Part shown: in pieces, positions 19,304-28,061 of the stretch
How the letters are laid out: every line of letters begins with the position of its first letter
Position numbering within the stretch: the stretch's first letter is position 1
Source: Prochlorococcus sp. AG-459-N19
Lineage (GTDB): Bacteria; Cyanobacteriota; Cyanobacteriia; PCC-6307; Cyanobiaceae
Assembly (NCBI GenBank): GCA_003209375.1
Contig: QCRF01000004.1
Location: 1-64,000 of the forward strand
Direction of reading: 5' to 3'
DNA: 64,000 nucleotides
Translations under genes and position numbers: made by a program
The notes under the pieces: generated by a model
What the model was told of the DNA's origin: nothing
The model's input: only the letters and a program-made list of their open reading frames with translations
Databases searched by the model: none

Positions 19304-20113
19304 ATGAAACCGTTAAATATATTAATAAGCAATGATGATGGAGTTTTCGCAGCGGGTATAAGAGCTTTGGCAAAATCAGCTCAAAACAGAGGACATAAGG
19401 TAAAAGTAGTATGTCCTGACCAAGAAAGATCAGCTACTGGTCATGGTCTTACTTTACAATCCCCATTAAGAGTGGAAAAAGCTGACGAATTATTTGGAGA
19501 AGGAATTGAAGCTTGGGGATGTTCTGGTACACCTGCTGATTGCGTCAAATTAGCACTATCTGAACTCTTAGATCATAAACCTGATCTAATATTATCTGGA
19601 ATAAATCACGGGCCTAATTTAGGGACAGATATTTTCTGTTCAGGCACAGTCGCTGCAGCTATGGAAGGTACATTAGAAAATGTCCCCTCCATGGCAATAA
19701 GTGTTGCTAGTTTTAAATGGAAGAATTTTGAATTTGCTGGAGAAATTGCAATTAATATTGCCGAACAAGCAATTAACGATAGTTGGCCAGCTTCACTTCT
19801 GTTAAACTTAAATATTCCTCCTTGTGAGAAAGGTAAAATAAAGGAATTATCTTGGACAAGATTATCAATAAGGAAATATAAAAATCAATTTTCCAAAAGA
19901 GAGGACCCAAGAGGTGACGATTATTATTGGCTCGCCGGGGAGGTAGTTTTAGATCTTAAATCAAAAGGTTATGGTCCAAAGAAGTGGCCAAGTGACGTAT
20001 CACAAATACAAGAAAATAAAATATCTCTTACACCCGTTGAACCTGATTTATTTTGGAGAGGTAATCTAGACAAATTACCTAAAATTAATAATTCATTTAT
20101 AAATTCTCCTTAA
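19304..20113 (+). CDS. surE: 5'/3'-nucleotidase SurE
   Basis: A 269-residue SurE. The metal-binding SNDDG motif is near residue 8, with further conserved [25 protein letters not shown] (about 97-122) and PADCVKLAL. It is a divalent-metal nucleotidase acting on nucleoside monophosphates, thought to help in nucleotide salvage and stationary-phase survival. Its 3' end overlaps the convergent DUF3611 gene by 21 bases. It starts 68 bases from the divergent pheS start. Confidence 0.95.
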   Translation: MKPLNILISNDDGVFAAGIRALAKSAQNRGHKVKVVCPDQERSATGHGLTLQSPLRVEKADELFGEGIEAWGCSGTPADCVKLALSELLDHKPDLILSGINHGPNLGTDIFCSGTVAAAMEGTLENVPSMAISVASFKWKNFEFAGEIAINIAEQAINDSWPASLLLNLNIPPCEKGKIKELSWTRLSIRKYKNQFSKREDPRGDDYYWLAGEVVLDLKSKGYGPKKWPSDVSQIQENKISLTPVEPDLFWRGNLDKLPKINNSFINSP

Positions 20114-20626
20114 AAGCCATAAAGAAAAGCAAAGTCCAAAAAAATGAGCAGCAATAACTTGTGTGTTACTGAGAACTGATAATATTTCAAGTCCAGTAAT
20201 TGGGATATCAGATGTCGCTGTAATCAGCTGTCCAGTTGTTTGAGAAGATGCTTGTATAAATAAGGCACCCATTAGAGCTTGATATCCAATTAACCCAAAC
20301 AAAATTCCTAATAAATCAACTATTAGTCCTCGTTTTATCAATTTACTGGTTTGTCCTCTTGATGGTCTGGCATTGCTTGCGATCGCTCTTCCTGTTCTAA
20401 CTATTAACCAACCTTGCCAAAGACTAAAAAGTAGTAAGATTAGGGATAATGTTGTAAGTGATAGTCCAGGAGCCAAGCTAAGCTGTCCTTCGCTATTATT
20501 AACAACATTTGAAAAAAGCAAAACAGCTGCAACAACAACACCTAAAATGGATTGAATCCAAAAGCGTATCCATCCAATGCGCCGCATTCCAAATGAAAGG
20601 GACTGAAAATCAATTTTGTCAGACAT
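20093..20626 (-). CDS. DUF3611 family membrane protein
   Basis: A 177-residue protein with four predicted membrane segments: residues about 21-43 ([17 protein letters not shown]), 55-75, 101-125 and 150-172. The N-terminal [23 protein letters not shown] and the [22 protein letters not shown] region are typical of the cyanobacterial DUF3611 family, which also occurs in plastid-bearing plants. Its function is not established. It is convergent with surE (21-base overlap) and divergent from ribF by 68 bases. Confidence 0.8.
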   Translation of the reverse strand: MSDKIDFQSLSFGMRRIGWIRFWIQSILGVVVAAVLLFSNVVNNSEGQLSLAPGLSLTTLSLILLLFSLWQGWLIVRTGRAIASNARPSRGQTSKLIKRGLIVDLLGILFGLIGYQALMGALFIQASSQTTGQLITATSDIPITGLEILSVLSNTQVIAAHFFGLCFSLWLLRRIYK

Positions 20627-20694
20627 TCATTTGATTAAATAAACTATGATCTATTCAAATTTGCCATCAAAATCATAAAATTGCACGTAATCTT

Positions 20695-21624
20695 TTGATC
20701 TCTTTAATATCGCCATCTGAAGTTAAGAACTCTACTTCAATAGCTATTGGAAGTTTTGATGGACTACATGCTGGCCACAGAAAATTAATTAAAAGTGTAG
20801 TTGAAGAAAAACAATATTCTCCAACAATTGCGAGCTTTTGGCCTCATCCCAGAGAAGTTCTATACAATGAGACGCGTCTTAGACTTGATCTTCCTTATGA
20901 AAAACTACCTATTCTTGAAGATCTTGGGATTAAACAATTAGTTCTGATTCCTTTTGATGAGGCACTATCAAAATTAAGTGCAGAAAGATTCGTAAGAGAT
21001 ATTTTGATAAATCAATTACAAGCAAAAAACATTTCTGTAGGTGCTAATTTTAAATTTGGTTTCAGAAGAAGTGGAGACATTAATACTATAAAAAATACGA
21101 TTAAAGATACGGATATTAAATTAAAAATTACACCAATTTTAGAAGACAAAGAAGGAAGAATCAGTAGTAGCAGAATAAGAGATTTATTAGAAAAAAGTGA
21201 TCTGAAAAATGCTTCCAAAATTCTTAAAAGGCCTTATAGTTTTAAAGGAAAAGTTATTAAAGGTAAAGGTATTGGTAAAAATATAGGATGGCCCACAGCA
21301 AATCTCGAAGTAGATGGTAGGAAATTTTTACCTGGGGTAGGAGTCTACGCAGCATGGACAACTATCGAGAATTCCAACAAAAAAATTGCATCTGTTATGA
21401 ATCTTGGCTCTCAACCAACAATAAATCCTTTGTTGCCATCTGCAGTTGAGGTTCACTTAATAAATAAACAAATTAATCTATATGGTTTAAATTTATCAGT
21501 AGAACCAATTGAGAAGCTTAGATCTCAAATTCATTTCGAGAATATAGACCAACTCTCTATTCAAATTAAAAATGATAGAGATAATGCTCTAAGAGTTTTA
21601 AAAGCTACAAAAATTAAATTTTAA
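20695..21624 (+). CDS. ribF: Bifunctional riboflavin kinase/FMN adenylyltransferase
   Basis: A 309-residue enzyme. The N-terminal nucleotidyltransferase domain (1-150) shows AIGSFDGLHAGHRKL, with the (S/T)FDGxHxGH phosphate-binding motif, and later SSSRIRDLLE. The C-terminal flavokinase domain (about 180-300) shows KGIGKNIGWPTANL and GVYAAW. It converts riboflavin to FMN and then FAD. The start is a TTG at 20695 giving MISLISPSEV. It runs directly into thiE with no gap (TAA followed by ATG), then thiS, forming a three-gene cofactor operon. Confidence 0.93.
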   Translation: MISLISPSEVKNSTSIAIGSFDGLHAGHRKLIKSVVEEKQYSPTIASFWPHPREVLYNETRLRLDLPYEKLPILEDLGIKQLVLIPFDEALSKLSAERFVRDILINQLQAKNISVGANFKFGFRRSGDINTIKNTIKDTDIKLKITPILEDKEGRISSSRIRDLLEKSDLKNASKILKRPYSFKGKVIKGKGIGKNIGWPTANLEVDGRKFLPGVGVYAAWTTIENSNKKIASVMNLGSQPTINPLLPSAVEVHLINKQINLYGLNLSVEPIEKLRSQIHFENIDQLSIQIKNDRDNALRVLKATKIKF

Positions 21625-22680
21625 ATGCAAAATTTCAATTTTATAGATCCTGATGAATCAAGAATATTCCAAATTATTGATGCAAATCTTGATAGAGCGA
21701 GAGAAGGCTTAAGAGTTCTTGAAGATTGGGCCAGATTCGGGTTAGGGGAAAACGATTCTGTTACTAAGATAAAAAATTTCAGACATATTTTAGGAAAGAA
21801 TCATTTGGAAGTTTATAAAGAATCTAGAAATTACATTGAAGACCAATGCAAGGGATTGACTCATAAAGAGCAAATAAATAGAAAATCCCCTGAGCAAATT
21901 ATAAGTTCTAATGCTGGAAGAGTTCAAGAAGCCCTTAGAGTAATAGAAGAATTTTCAAGACTAAATAATAATGAACTATCAAAAATCGCTTCAAAAATTA
22001 GATATGAAATTTATACTTTAGAAATTGAATTGTTAACTTTATGTAAATGTAAGAAGTCTCAGGAAATATTAAAAGATAATGATTTATATGTCATCACAGA
22101 TCATAAAGAAAACTTATTGGAAATAATAGAGGATTTATTAATAGCAGGTGTAAAAATAATTCAACATAGATTTAAAAAGGGAACTGATAAAGATCATCTT
22201 AAAGAAGCAATTCAAATTAAAAATCTATGTAAAAGATATAATTCATTGTTCATTATTAACGACAGGATAGATATAGCTCTTGCTTCAAATGCTGATGGAA
22301 TTCATTTAGGACAAGATGATTTAGATTTGAACACCGCAAGAAAAATATTAGGGTATTCAAAAATAATTGGTATAAGTGCAAATAATGAAATTGATATTTG
22401 TAATGCTCTTAGAGATGGTTGTGATTACATAGGTATAGGACCAGTATTTGAAACTGTAACTAAAAAGGGCAGAAAACCTTTAGGCATCGAAAAAATAAAA
22501 ATATTAACAAAAGATTTAAATATCCCCTGGTTTGCTATCGGAGGAGTTTCGAAAAATAATATTTCATATTTAAAAAGATCTGGGTTGAAAAAAGTTGCCT
22601 TGGTTTCGGAATTAATGAATTCTGAAGATCCAAAAGAAGAGGCTATTATGATGATAAAAGTATTGACTCATGAAAATTAA
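21625..22680 (+). CDS. thiE: Thiamine-phosphate synthase with cyanobacterial N-terminal domain
   Basis: A 351-residue protein, longer than the roughly 210-residue single-domain ThiE. Residues 1-140 form an extra helical domain (DANLDRAREGLRVLEDWARFGLG and EQIISSNAGRVQEALRVIEEFSR, which resemble each other and suggest an internal repeat), found in many cyanobacterial ThiE proteins. Residues 148-350 are the ThiE TIM barrel, with DLYVITDH, KIIQHRFKKG, FIINDRIDIALASNADGIHLGQDD and GIGPVFET. It joins HMP-pyrophosphate to the thiazole phosphate. It starts at the base after the ribF stop and overlaps thiS by 11 bases. Confidence 0.92.
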   Translation: MQNFNFIDPDESRIFQIIDANLDRAREGLRVLEDWARFGLGENDSVTKIKNFRHILGKNHLEVYKESRNYIEDQCKGLTHKEQINRKSPEQIISSNAGRVQEALRVIEEFSRLNNNELSKIASKIRYEIYTLEIELLTLCKCKKSQEILKDNDLYVITDHKENLLEIIEDLLIAGVKIIQHRFKKGTDKDHLKEAIQIKNLCKRYNSLFIINDRIDIALASNADGIHLGQDDLDLNTARKILGYSKIIGISANNEIDICNALRDGCDYIGIGPVFETVTKKGRKPLGIEKIKILTKDLNIPWFAIGGVSKNNISYLKRSGLKKVALVSELMNSEDPKEEAIMMIKVLTHEN

Positions 22681-22879
22681 AGTAAATGGAGAGGAAAAAA
22701 AGATAGAACTTGATAAAGATAATGCTTTATTATTTACAGCACTAAATTATATGGGATATAAGCCCAATACAATTGTTGTCGAATTAAATAATTTAATCAT
22801 TAACTCATTAAAATGGAAGGAAGTGAAATTAAAAGATGGTGATAATTTAGAAATCGTTTCAATAGTTGGGGGTGGATAA
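22670..22879 (+). CDS. thiS: Thiamine biosynthesis sulfur carrier ThiS
   Basis: A 69-residue ubiquitin-like protein with NGEEKKIEL near the start and the required C-terminal Gly-Gly; the end reads IVGGG. The C-terminal glycine is adenylated and thiocarboxylated to deliver sulfur to the thiazole ring. The gene overlaps the end of thiE by 11 bases, so expression is translationally coupled. The terminal extra glycine is slightly unusual but keeps the GG tail. ThiG and ThiF are not in the window. Confidence 0.88.
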   Translation: MKIKVNGEEKKIELDKDNALLFTALNYMGYKPNTIVVELNNLIINSLKWKEVKLKDGDNLEIVSIVGGG

Positions 22880-22974
22880 ATATCAAAATCTTCATATTTT
22901 TTTAAGTTTAGGTGTGAAACAATAAGCAAATTTTTTCATTTTTCGTTTTATATTCTTAGTACTCAAAAAAACAA

Positions 22975-23142
22975 ATGAAAGAAAAAACTGATCATAATTC
23001 AAGTTCCCTAAAATGGGAACAAAATGGAGAGTTGGCACATAGAGACTTAGCTGAGTTAATAGAAAGATTAAAAAATGTAGAGAGTGAACATAACTCGTCG
23101 GAATTGTCTAGATTAGGTACAAAATCAAACAAAAAAGATTAA
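22975..23142 (+). CDS. Small charged hypothetical protein (55 aa)
   Basis: A short open frame, ATG at 22975 to TAA at 23140-23142. The product begins MKEKTDHNSSSLKWEQNGEL and is rich in Glu, Lys, Ser and Asn with a helical middle (HRDLAELIERLKNVE). It is soluble and has no recognised domain. It lies 95 bases after thiS, in a gap that would otherwise be empty, with sensible amino-acid composition for the genome. I regard it as a probable real small gene of unknown function. Confidence 0.55.
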   Translation: MKEKTDHNSSSLKWEQNGELAHRDLAELIERLKNVESEHNSSELSRLGTKSNKKD

Positions 23143-23209
23143 ATTTGTTACTTAGATCTTGTTTTTATAAAAATTTGTACCAAATTATAGTTACTAAATA
23201 AAAAAATAA

Positions 23210-23341
23210 ATGCCGAAAAGGTTTCCAGAGTGGGTTAATACTGAAGTCGTGATAAAGGCCATCAAAATGCGAGAAGAAGGTATGCTTTCAAAACAACTTA
23301 ATTTATGGATAGAGAGCCTCCTTGAAATAGAGAAAAAATAA
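23210..23341 (+). CDS. Small hypothetical protein (43 aa)
   Basis: A 43-residue frame starting ATG at 23210, product MPKRFPEWVNTEVVIKAIKM and ending LNLWIESLLEIEKK. Trp and charged residues are balanced as in a small folded helical protein. No family was recognised. It sits 67 bases after another small gene on the same strand and is convergent with larB (7 bases between stops). Real but uncertain. Confidence 0.5.
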   Translation: MPKRFPEWVNTEVVIKAIKMREEGMLSKQLNLWIESLLEIEKK

Positions 23342-23348
23342 TTAATAT

Positions 23349-24005
23349 TCATAAACTAGATTTTATAATTCGTAAAGCTGCCATAGCAGCACCATATCCA
23401 TTGTCTATATTCATTACTGTAATACCTGGCGAGCAACTGGATAACATGCTTTTAAGAGCAGTTTTGCCATTTTTACTTACGCCATAACCAACAGATACTG
23501 GAACTCCAATAATGGGTTGAGGTAATAATCCACCTATAACTGTAGCCAAGGCACCTTCCATTCCTGCACAAACTATGAGGATATCGTAATTGTTAATTTT
23601 ATCTAATTGGCTCATTAAGCGATGAAGTCCTGCTACACCAACATCTATAAAAGTTTCACAAGTTACTCCATATGATTCGATAGCAATTTTAGCTTCAAGA
23701 GATACAGCTAAATCACTTGATCCTCCTGCAATTATTGCAATTTTCTTATTAGTTTTAACCAGATTCGAATTTGTTCCGATGATAAGACAATTTGCTTCAT
23801 GATAAAACTTTGCTTGTTTGTAAAAACCTAATAAAATTTTTGCTTTTTTTTTATTAATCCTAGTTATAAAAACAAATCCTTTTTTGTTTAGAATATTTTT
23901 AACTACTTTTTTTAGTTGATCAATATTTTTATCTTCTCCCCAAATTGCTTCAAAGAGACCAATCCTCTCGCTTCTTTGGAAATCATATCTAATGTCTAAA
24001 ATCAT
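23349..24005 (-). CDS. larB: LarB-like AIR-carboxylase-fold protein
   Basis: A 218-residue protein of the PurE-like superfamily. The N-terminal domain has DIRYDFQRSERIGLFEAIWGEDK, a LarB signature. The C-terminal PurE-like domain shows IIAGGSSDLAVSLEA, ESYGVTCETFIDVGVAGLHRL and CAGMEGALATVIGGLLPQPIIGVP. LarB carboxylates nicotinic-acid adenine dinucleotide in making the nickel-pincer cofactor of lactate racemase. No larC, larE or larA is seen in this window, so its role here is open. Its ATG overlaps the TAA of the upstream gene by one base (TAATG). Confidence 0.85.
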   Translation of the reverse strand: MILDIRYDFQRSERIGLFEAIWGEDKNIDQLKKVVKNILNKKGFVFITRINKKKAKILLGFYKQAKFYHEANCLIIGTNSNLVKTNKKIAIIAGGSSDLAVSLEAKIAIESYGVTCETFIDVGVAGLHRLMSQLDKINNYDILIVCAGMEGALATVIGGLLPQPIIGVPVSVGYGVSKNGKTALKSMLSSCSPGITVMNIDNGYGAAMAALRIIKSSL

Positions 24006-24445
24006 TACTGTTTATCTAATTCACCCTCAAATATTAATTCAAAAGGATTTTTATCAACATTTAGGGATTGCAAAACATTCGCTTCAAATTTTTTTTGTAT
24101 TTGATTAACTTCATCCATTGGTATATTCTTCCATAGCTCTCTATTTTTCCACTTCACTAGAATTAAAGCCTCCTCTTTTTCTTTGTCCCAGAAAATTTGT
24201 CTTCCTAAAAAACCATCTTTATTAGATAACCAAGGTTCCCAAATTTTTTTTTCAGCCTTAAGCCAAGCACTTTTATAATTACTTGGAATTTTAAGCCTTA
24301 ATTGTTCATAGACTATTTCAACTTTTGGATTATCCATACTTAAAGATTTAGCAATTTGATTATTACTTGGAAAGAATAATAAAGTCAAAAGTAAACAAAT
24401 ATACAAAAAACTTTTAATATTCTTTTTAAAAAAAATTATTTTCAT
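24005..24445 (-). CDS. TIGR03792-like cyanobacterial protein, probably exported
   Basis: I choose the ATG at 24445 ([13 protein letters not shown]), which overlaps the ispF stop by one base (TAATG). The frame stays open to a codon at 24478, but that would overlap ispF further. The 146-residue product has an N-terminal basic/hydrophobic signal-like segment (residues 1-30) and then an ABM-type ferredoxin-like domain (VEIVYEQLRLKIPSNYKSAW, KKIWEPWLSNKDGFLGRQIF, ALILVKWKNRELWKNIP) matching the TIGR03792 pattern. It is of unknown function. It is the middle gene of ispF - this gene - larB. Confidence 0.72.
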   Translation of the reverse strand: MKIIFFKKNIKSFLYICLLLTLLFFPSNNQIAKSLSMDNPKVEIVYEQLRLKIPSNYKSAWLKAEKKIWEPWLSNKDGFLGRQIFWDKEKEEALILVKWKNRELWKNIPMDEVNQIQKKFEANVLQSLNVDKNPFELIFEGELDKQ

Positions 24446-24945
24446 TAATTTTTTGCGAGCAAAACCACTGAATGACAACTAATTCCCTCTTCTCTACCCT
24501 CAGGTCCTAAATTCTCGTTTGTTGTTGCTTTAATTCCAATACAACTAGGATCAATTTTCAAGGTATTAGAAATATTTTTTTTCATAACATCAACATATGG
24601 ATTGATTTTTGGTCTTTCAGCTACAATTACGTTATCTAAGTTATTAATTTCCCAACCCTCTTCTCTAATTAACGATACAACTTTAGATAATAATAGTAGG
24701 CTATTTGCATTCCTCCATTGCTCATCATTTGGAGGGAAATACTTTCCTATATCTCCTAAGGAAAGAGCCCCCAATAATGCATCCATTATTGAATGACAGA
24801 GCACATCAGCATCACTATGACCATCTAGGCCTAGATTTCCAGGATGTTTTAATTCTACTCCTCCAATTACTAAATTTGTTCCTTCTACTAATCTGTGAAT
24901 ATCATATCCATTGCCAATGCGAAACTGCGGGGATTTACTAGTCAT
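24445..24945 (-). CDS. ispF: 2-C-methyl-D-erythritol 2,4-cyclodiphosphate synthase
   Basis: A 166-residue IspF of normal length. The metal-binding pattern is [15 protein letters not shown] at residues 6-20 (Asp/His) and [22 protein letters not shown]. The C-terminal substrate-binding region reads [25 protein letters not shown]. It cyclises the CDP-ME phosphate intermediate in the MEP isoprenoid pathway, which supplies chlorophyll phytol and carotenoids. It is the first gene of a three-gene run with TAATG junctions. The 495-base gap upstream of it must hold its promoter. Confidence 0.95.
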   Translation of the reverse strand: MTSKSPQFRIGNGYDIHRLVEGTNLVIGGVELKHPGNLGLDGHSDADVLCHSIMDALLGALSLGDIGKYFPPNDEQWRNANSLLLLSKVVSLIREEGWEINNLDNVIVAERPKINPYVDVMKKNISNTLKIDPSCIGIKATTNENLGPEGREEGISCHSVVLLAKN

Positions 24946-25440
24946 GCCAATAGATTTAGGTCATCATTAAACCACCTGTAACTAATCTGTAGTTCCAAAT
25001 GGATTGCTTACTTAACATTTAATGATACTTTTACCCTCCTTAATTATCATTTTACCAATAAAAAGAACCATTAAATTAATGATGATTCGTAAGAATATCT
25101 TATAAGCAAATTTGGTGAAACCTATGCGGATTAATTTACTACTGAAGATTTTTTGTACATGTAAAAAATGTAGGTTTTCCATAGCTGTTATGAATTAATG
25201 CAAATTTAGATTACCTAAGAAGATTTGCTATAAATAATTTGGTAGAGGCCTTATCAATTTTGGTTTTAAACTGAATCTTTTAGAGCAATATTAATTAAAA
25301 GGAATGTAACTATTTTATAGATAATGAAAGATTAAAAAACTAAGTGTATTAAGGAATTTTATCAGTCTATTCAATCATAAATTTGTATTTGATAATTACG
25401 AATATTGTTTATAAGATTCTAATATTATAAAAAACAATAT
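24946..25440. other. Intergenic region between ispF and the acyltransferase gene
   Basis: A 495-base gap between divergent genes, which is large for this compact genome. No credible open frame. One near-palindrome, TTTTTTGTACATGTAAAAAA, lies at 25149-25168; it might be an operator or a terminator but has no supporting context. It marks the passage from core genes to the second surface-polysaccharide block. Confidence 0.5.
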
Positions 25441-27501
25441 ATGCCAGGCATTTTAAAAAAAAATAATTATTTAAAAAAAAGTCGTTATAGACCTGAGATT
25501 GATGGTCTAAGAGCATTTGCAGTAATTACAGTCATTGTTAATCATTTCAACAAAAATATCTTGCCTGGGGGATACCTAGGTGTTGATATTTTCTTTGTGA
25601 TATCAGGATATGTCATAACATCATCGTTGCTCGAGATGCCTAGTATGGATTTCAAGGATTTCATTAGTAGGTTTTATGAAAGAAGGATAAAGAGACTAGT
25701 GCCAGCATTATCAATATTTGTATTGATAATGAGTATTGTTATAAGTTTGTTTAATCCATTTCCAGTTTTATCCCTTCGAACTGGCTTGTCTTCATTATTT
25801 GGAGTTTCAAATCTATATCTGTTACGTCAATCAACAGATTATTTTGCCCAGTCTACAGAGCTTAATGTCTTTACGCACACTTGGTCTCTTGGTGTTGAAG
25901 AACAGTTTTATGTCGTTTTCCCATTTTTAATTTGGTTCTCTGGATTTGGAAGAAAGACCAGCAATGGTGAAAAGAATTTATTTTTTATTCTAGGTTCTCT
26001 TGCATTTGCATCATTGATTAGTTTCTTTTATCTTTATCACGTTAACCAACCAGTAGCATATTTTTCTATGCTTTCAAGATTTTGGGAAATGGCCGCAGGA
26101 TGCTTATTATTAATTGGATTGCCTAATATAAAATCTTTAGAACAATTTCTTGAGATGGTGCCACCTCTTCTTGTGCTGGCCCTACTCATTGGAGTGATGT
26201 ATCTCCCAATGTCAATGGCTGCGATTTCTACGATTGCAGTAGTTCTATTGTCATCTTTTCTTATAGCATCACTAAAAAAACATACGGCAGCATTCAAGAT
26301 TTTTACTAATCCCAAAGTTGTTTATATTGGTTTGATTTCTTATTCGCTTTATTTATGGCACTGGGGCATTCTCTCAATCAGTCGCTGGACTATTGGTATT
26401 CACTGGTGGTCAGTACCATTACAAATCTCATTAATAATTGTATTCGCAATTGCTTCACATCGATGGATTGAAACCCCATTTAGAAGGGGTAATTGGTTAG
26501 GAAAGGAATGGGAGACATTAATTTTTGGAGCAGTGCTATTAATTTCACAATTTCTTGGCTTAAACATCTTTAGCAAACAACAAAAAATTTACTTAGGAAA
26601 GAATGGCGATACTCAATTAAATAATGATTTTTCGCCATATTTACCAATGAAGCGACGAGATTGTGTTTCTCCAAGTCCAAAGGATATATGCTTCTCGCAA
26701 CCTATTAAAGAAAATCAAAAGACTTTTTACTTTGCAGGGGATAGTCATACTGCTCATTTGATCCCTATGGCAGGAATACTACGCAAAAAACATGGTTCAG
26801 GAATTATTTTTTCAACAAACCAAAACTTCCCAAGTTTAATACAAACATCCAGAGATAATGCAATTTTAAGTCTACGCAAATTAAAAATTAAAAAAAAGAA
26901 AATGGACGATCTATTCATAAAAAATATTAGCAGTTTGAAAAAAGGAGATTTAATTGTATTCAGTTCATATTTTGATATGCATTTGAAAGAATATAGTTAC
27001 AACTTGGATACACCTGATAAAAAGTTTTTTTATGGTTCTGACGGTGAGCAAATTGCTTATACTGAAGTTTTTGATAAATTTAAGAATAATTTTAATAAAT
27101 GGGCTCAATATTCACTTAAGAGAGGATTGAATATTGTTGTGTTTTCACAAATACCTATTTTTAAAGGCGTCCCCAATACTCCTGACACTTGGGCATGCAC
27201 TAAGGAGTGGTTCAGACCAATATTGCACAAGGGCTGTGCATTAAACTTTTCGGAACCTAAAGTACAAATAGAAAACCGAATTAATGATACGAATAAAATT
27301 TTGCGTTCGATTGCGATTGAAAATGAGAATGTCTATTTTTTTGATGCTTTCAATATTTTATGTCCTGCGAAAAACTGTTCATCATTTATTTCTAATGCTC
27401 AGATCTTTAGAGATGACAATCATTTAACTCAAGAAGGGAGTGAATATCTTGCACCATATTTTGTTAATTTCCTTAAGACTAACGGTTTATTTTCAGAATA
27501 A
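25441..27501 (+). CDS. OafA/YrhL-type membrane acyltransferase with SGNH domain
   Basis: A 686-residue protein. The first 380 residues are the Acyltransferase_3 domain of about ten membrane helices: YRPEIDGLRAFAVITVIVNH (catalytic His in the first segment), LPGGYLGVDIFFVISGYVIT, ERRIKRLVPAL and HTWSLGVEEQFYVVFP. The C-terminal soluble domain (about 400-680) is an SGNH hydrolase/transferase, with FAGDSHTAHLIP (block I Ser) and the catalytic DDNHLTQEGS near the end. Such fusions O-acetylate or otherwise acylate surface polysaccharide, with the SGNH domain in the periplasm. It stands alone between two long gaps at the left end of the second surface block. The glycan target is unknown. Confidence 0.88.
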   Translation: MPGILKKNNYLKKSRYRPEIDGLRAFAVITVIVNHFNKNILPGGYLGVDIFFVISGYVITSSLLEMPSMDFKDFISRFYERRIKRLVPALSIFVLIMSIVISLFNPFPVLSLRTGLSSLFGVSNLYLLRQSTDYFAQSTELNVFTHTWSLGVEEQFYVVFPFLIWFSGFGRKTSNGEKNLFFILGSLAFASLISFFYLYHVNQPVAYFSMLSRFWEMAAGCLLLIGLPNIKSLEQFLEMVPPLLVLALLIGVMYLPMSMAAISTIAVVLLSSFLIASLKKHTAAFKIFTNPKVVYIGLISYSLYLWHWGILSISRWTIGIHWWSVPLQISLIIVFAIASHRWIETPFRRGNWLGKEWETLIFGAVLLISQFLGLNIFSKQQKIYLGKNGDTQLNNDFSPYLPMKRRDCVSPSPKDICFSQPIKENQKTFYFAGDSHTAHLIPMAGILRKKHGSGIIFSTNQNFPSLIQTSRDNAILSLRKLKIKKKKMDDLFIKNISSLKKGDLIVFSSYFDMHLKEYSYNLDTPDKKFFYGSDGEQIAYTEVFDKFKNNFNKWAQYSLKRGLNIVVFSQIPIFKGVPNTPDTWACTKEWFRPILHKGCALNFSEPKVQIENRINDTNKILRSIAIENENVYFFDAFNILCPAKNCSSFISNAQIFRDDNHLTQEGSEYLAPYFVNFLKTNGLFSE

Positions 27502-28061
27502 TATAAGTAGATGAGCACCAATTTTATTTTGTTAGATTTAGATATTTTTGAGATTTACTGATTATTATCTTTAATACGATTTTTGTTCGATTATTTTTGA
27601 TAAGTTTTTAAATTGATTAATAATTTGTAATTTCTGGTTCGTTTGCCGACACTTGATCTGTTAGCTATCTGTGATTCTTAGATAAATGCAAGAACCTATT
27701 ATTAACTCCCAATCAGGGTAAATGTCGTATTCATTACCTATACGAAATAGTAGTGTATTTGGGTTCATAGTTTGTTCTTTGAGGCATCAAAAAATGTATA
27801 CACATTCTGGAAATCAAAATAGATTTGTTTATAAATATTATAGTAAATACTTAGACCTAAATAATATCTCCACATTATCAAGAAAAATAAACTTAAAAAA
27901 ACTAATTAATTAATGTGAAATTAATGCAAATTTAATTAAACTTTAGATAAATAATTTAAAAGTCAATTTTTTAAAGGTTAGGTAGAATATGCTAAATATA
28001 AACTATAAGCTTAAACTTCAAATTTTATTTAAGATAAAATGTCTGACATCAATTTAAAGTA
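27502..28061. other. Long AT-rich gap with one doubtful small ORF
   Basis: Apart from the doubtful 63-codon frame at 27722-27913, this 560-base stretch holds nothing I can name. It probably contains the promoter of the Rieske/beta-lactamase gene at 28062, but I cannot mark one securely. Confidence 0.5.
27722..27913 (+). CDS. Doubtful small ORF (63 aa)
   Basis: An ATG-initiated frame whose product starts MSYSLPIRNSSVFGFIVCSL and is rich in Asn, Lys, Tyr and Ser. It has no recognised domain and no close operon partner. It could be a real strain-specific small protein, or a chance frame in an AT-rich gap. A purine-rich AGGG six bases before the ATG is mild support. Confidence 0.28.
   Translation: MSYSLPIRNSSVFGFIVCSLRHQKMYTHSGNQNRFVYKYYSKYLDLNNISTLSRKINLKKLIN

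Noticed and set aside
22585..22880. TPP riboswitch near thiE/thiS
   Set aside because: thiE follows ribF with no spacer and thiS overlaps thiE, so there is no leader for one; no conserved THI element seen.
24446..24478. Longer start for the TIGR03792-like gene at 24478
   Set aside because: It would overlap ispF by 34 bases and put 11 odd residues before the signal-like segment; the TAATG start at 24445 is better.
25149..25168. Near-palindrome TTTTTTGTACATGTAAAAAA
   Set aside because: Looks like an operator but does not match the LexA pattern used upstream of lexA and has no adjacent gene that explains it.
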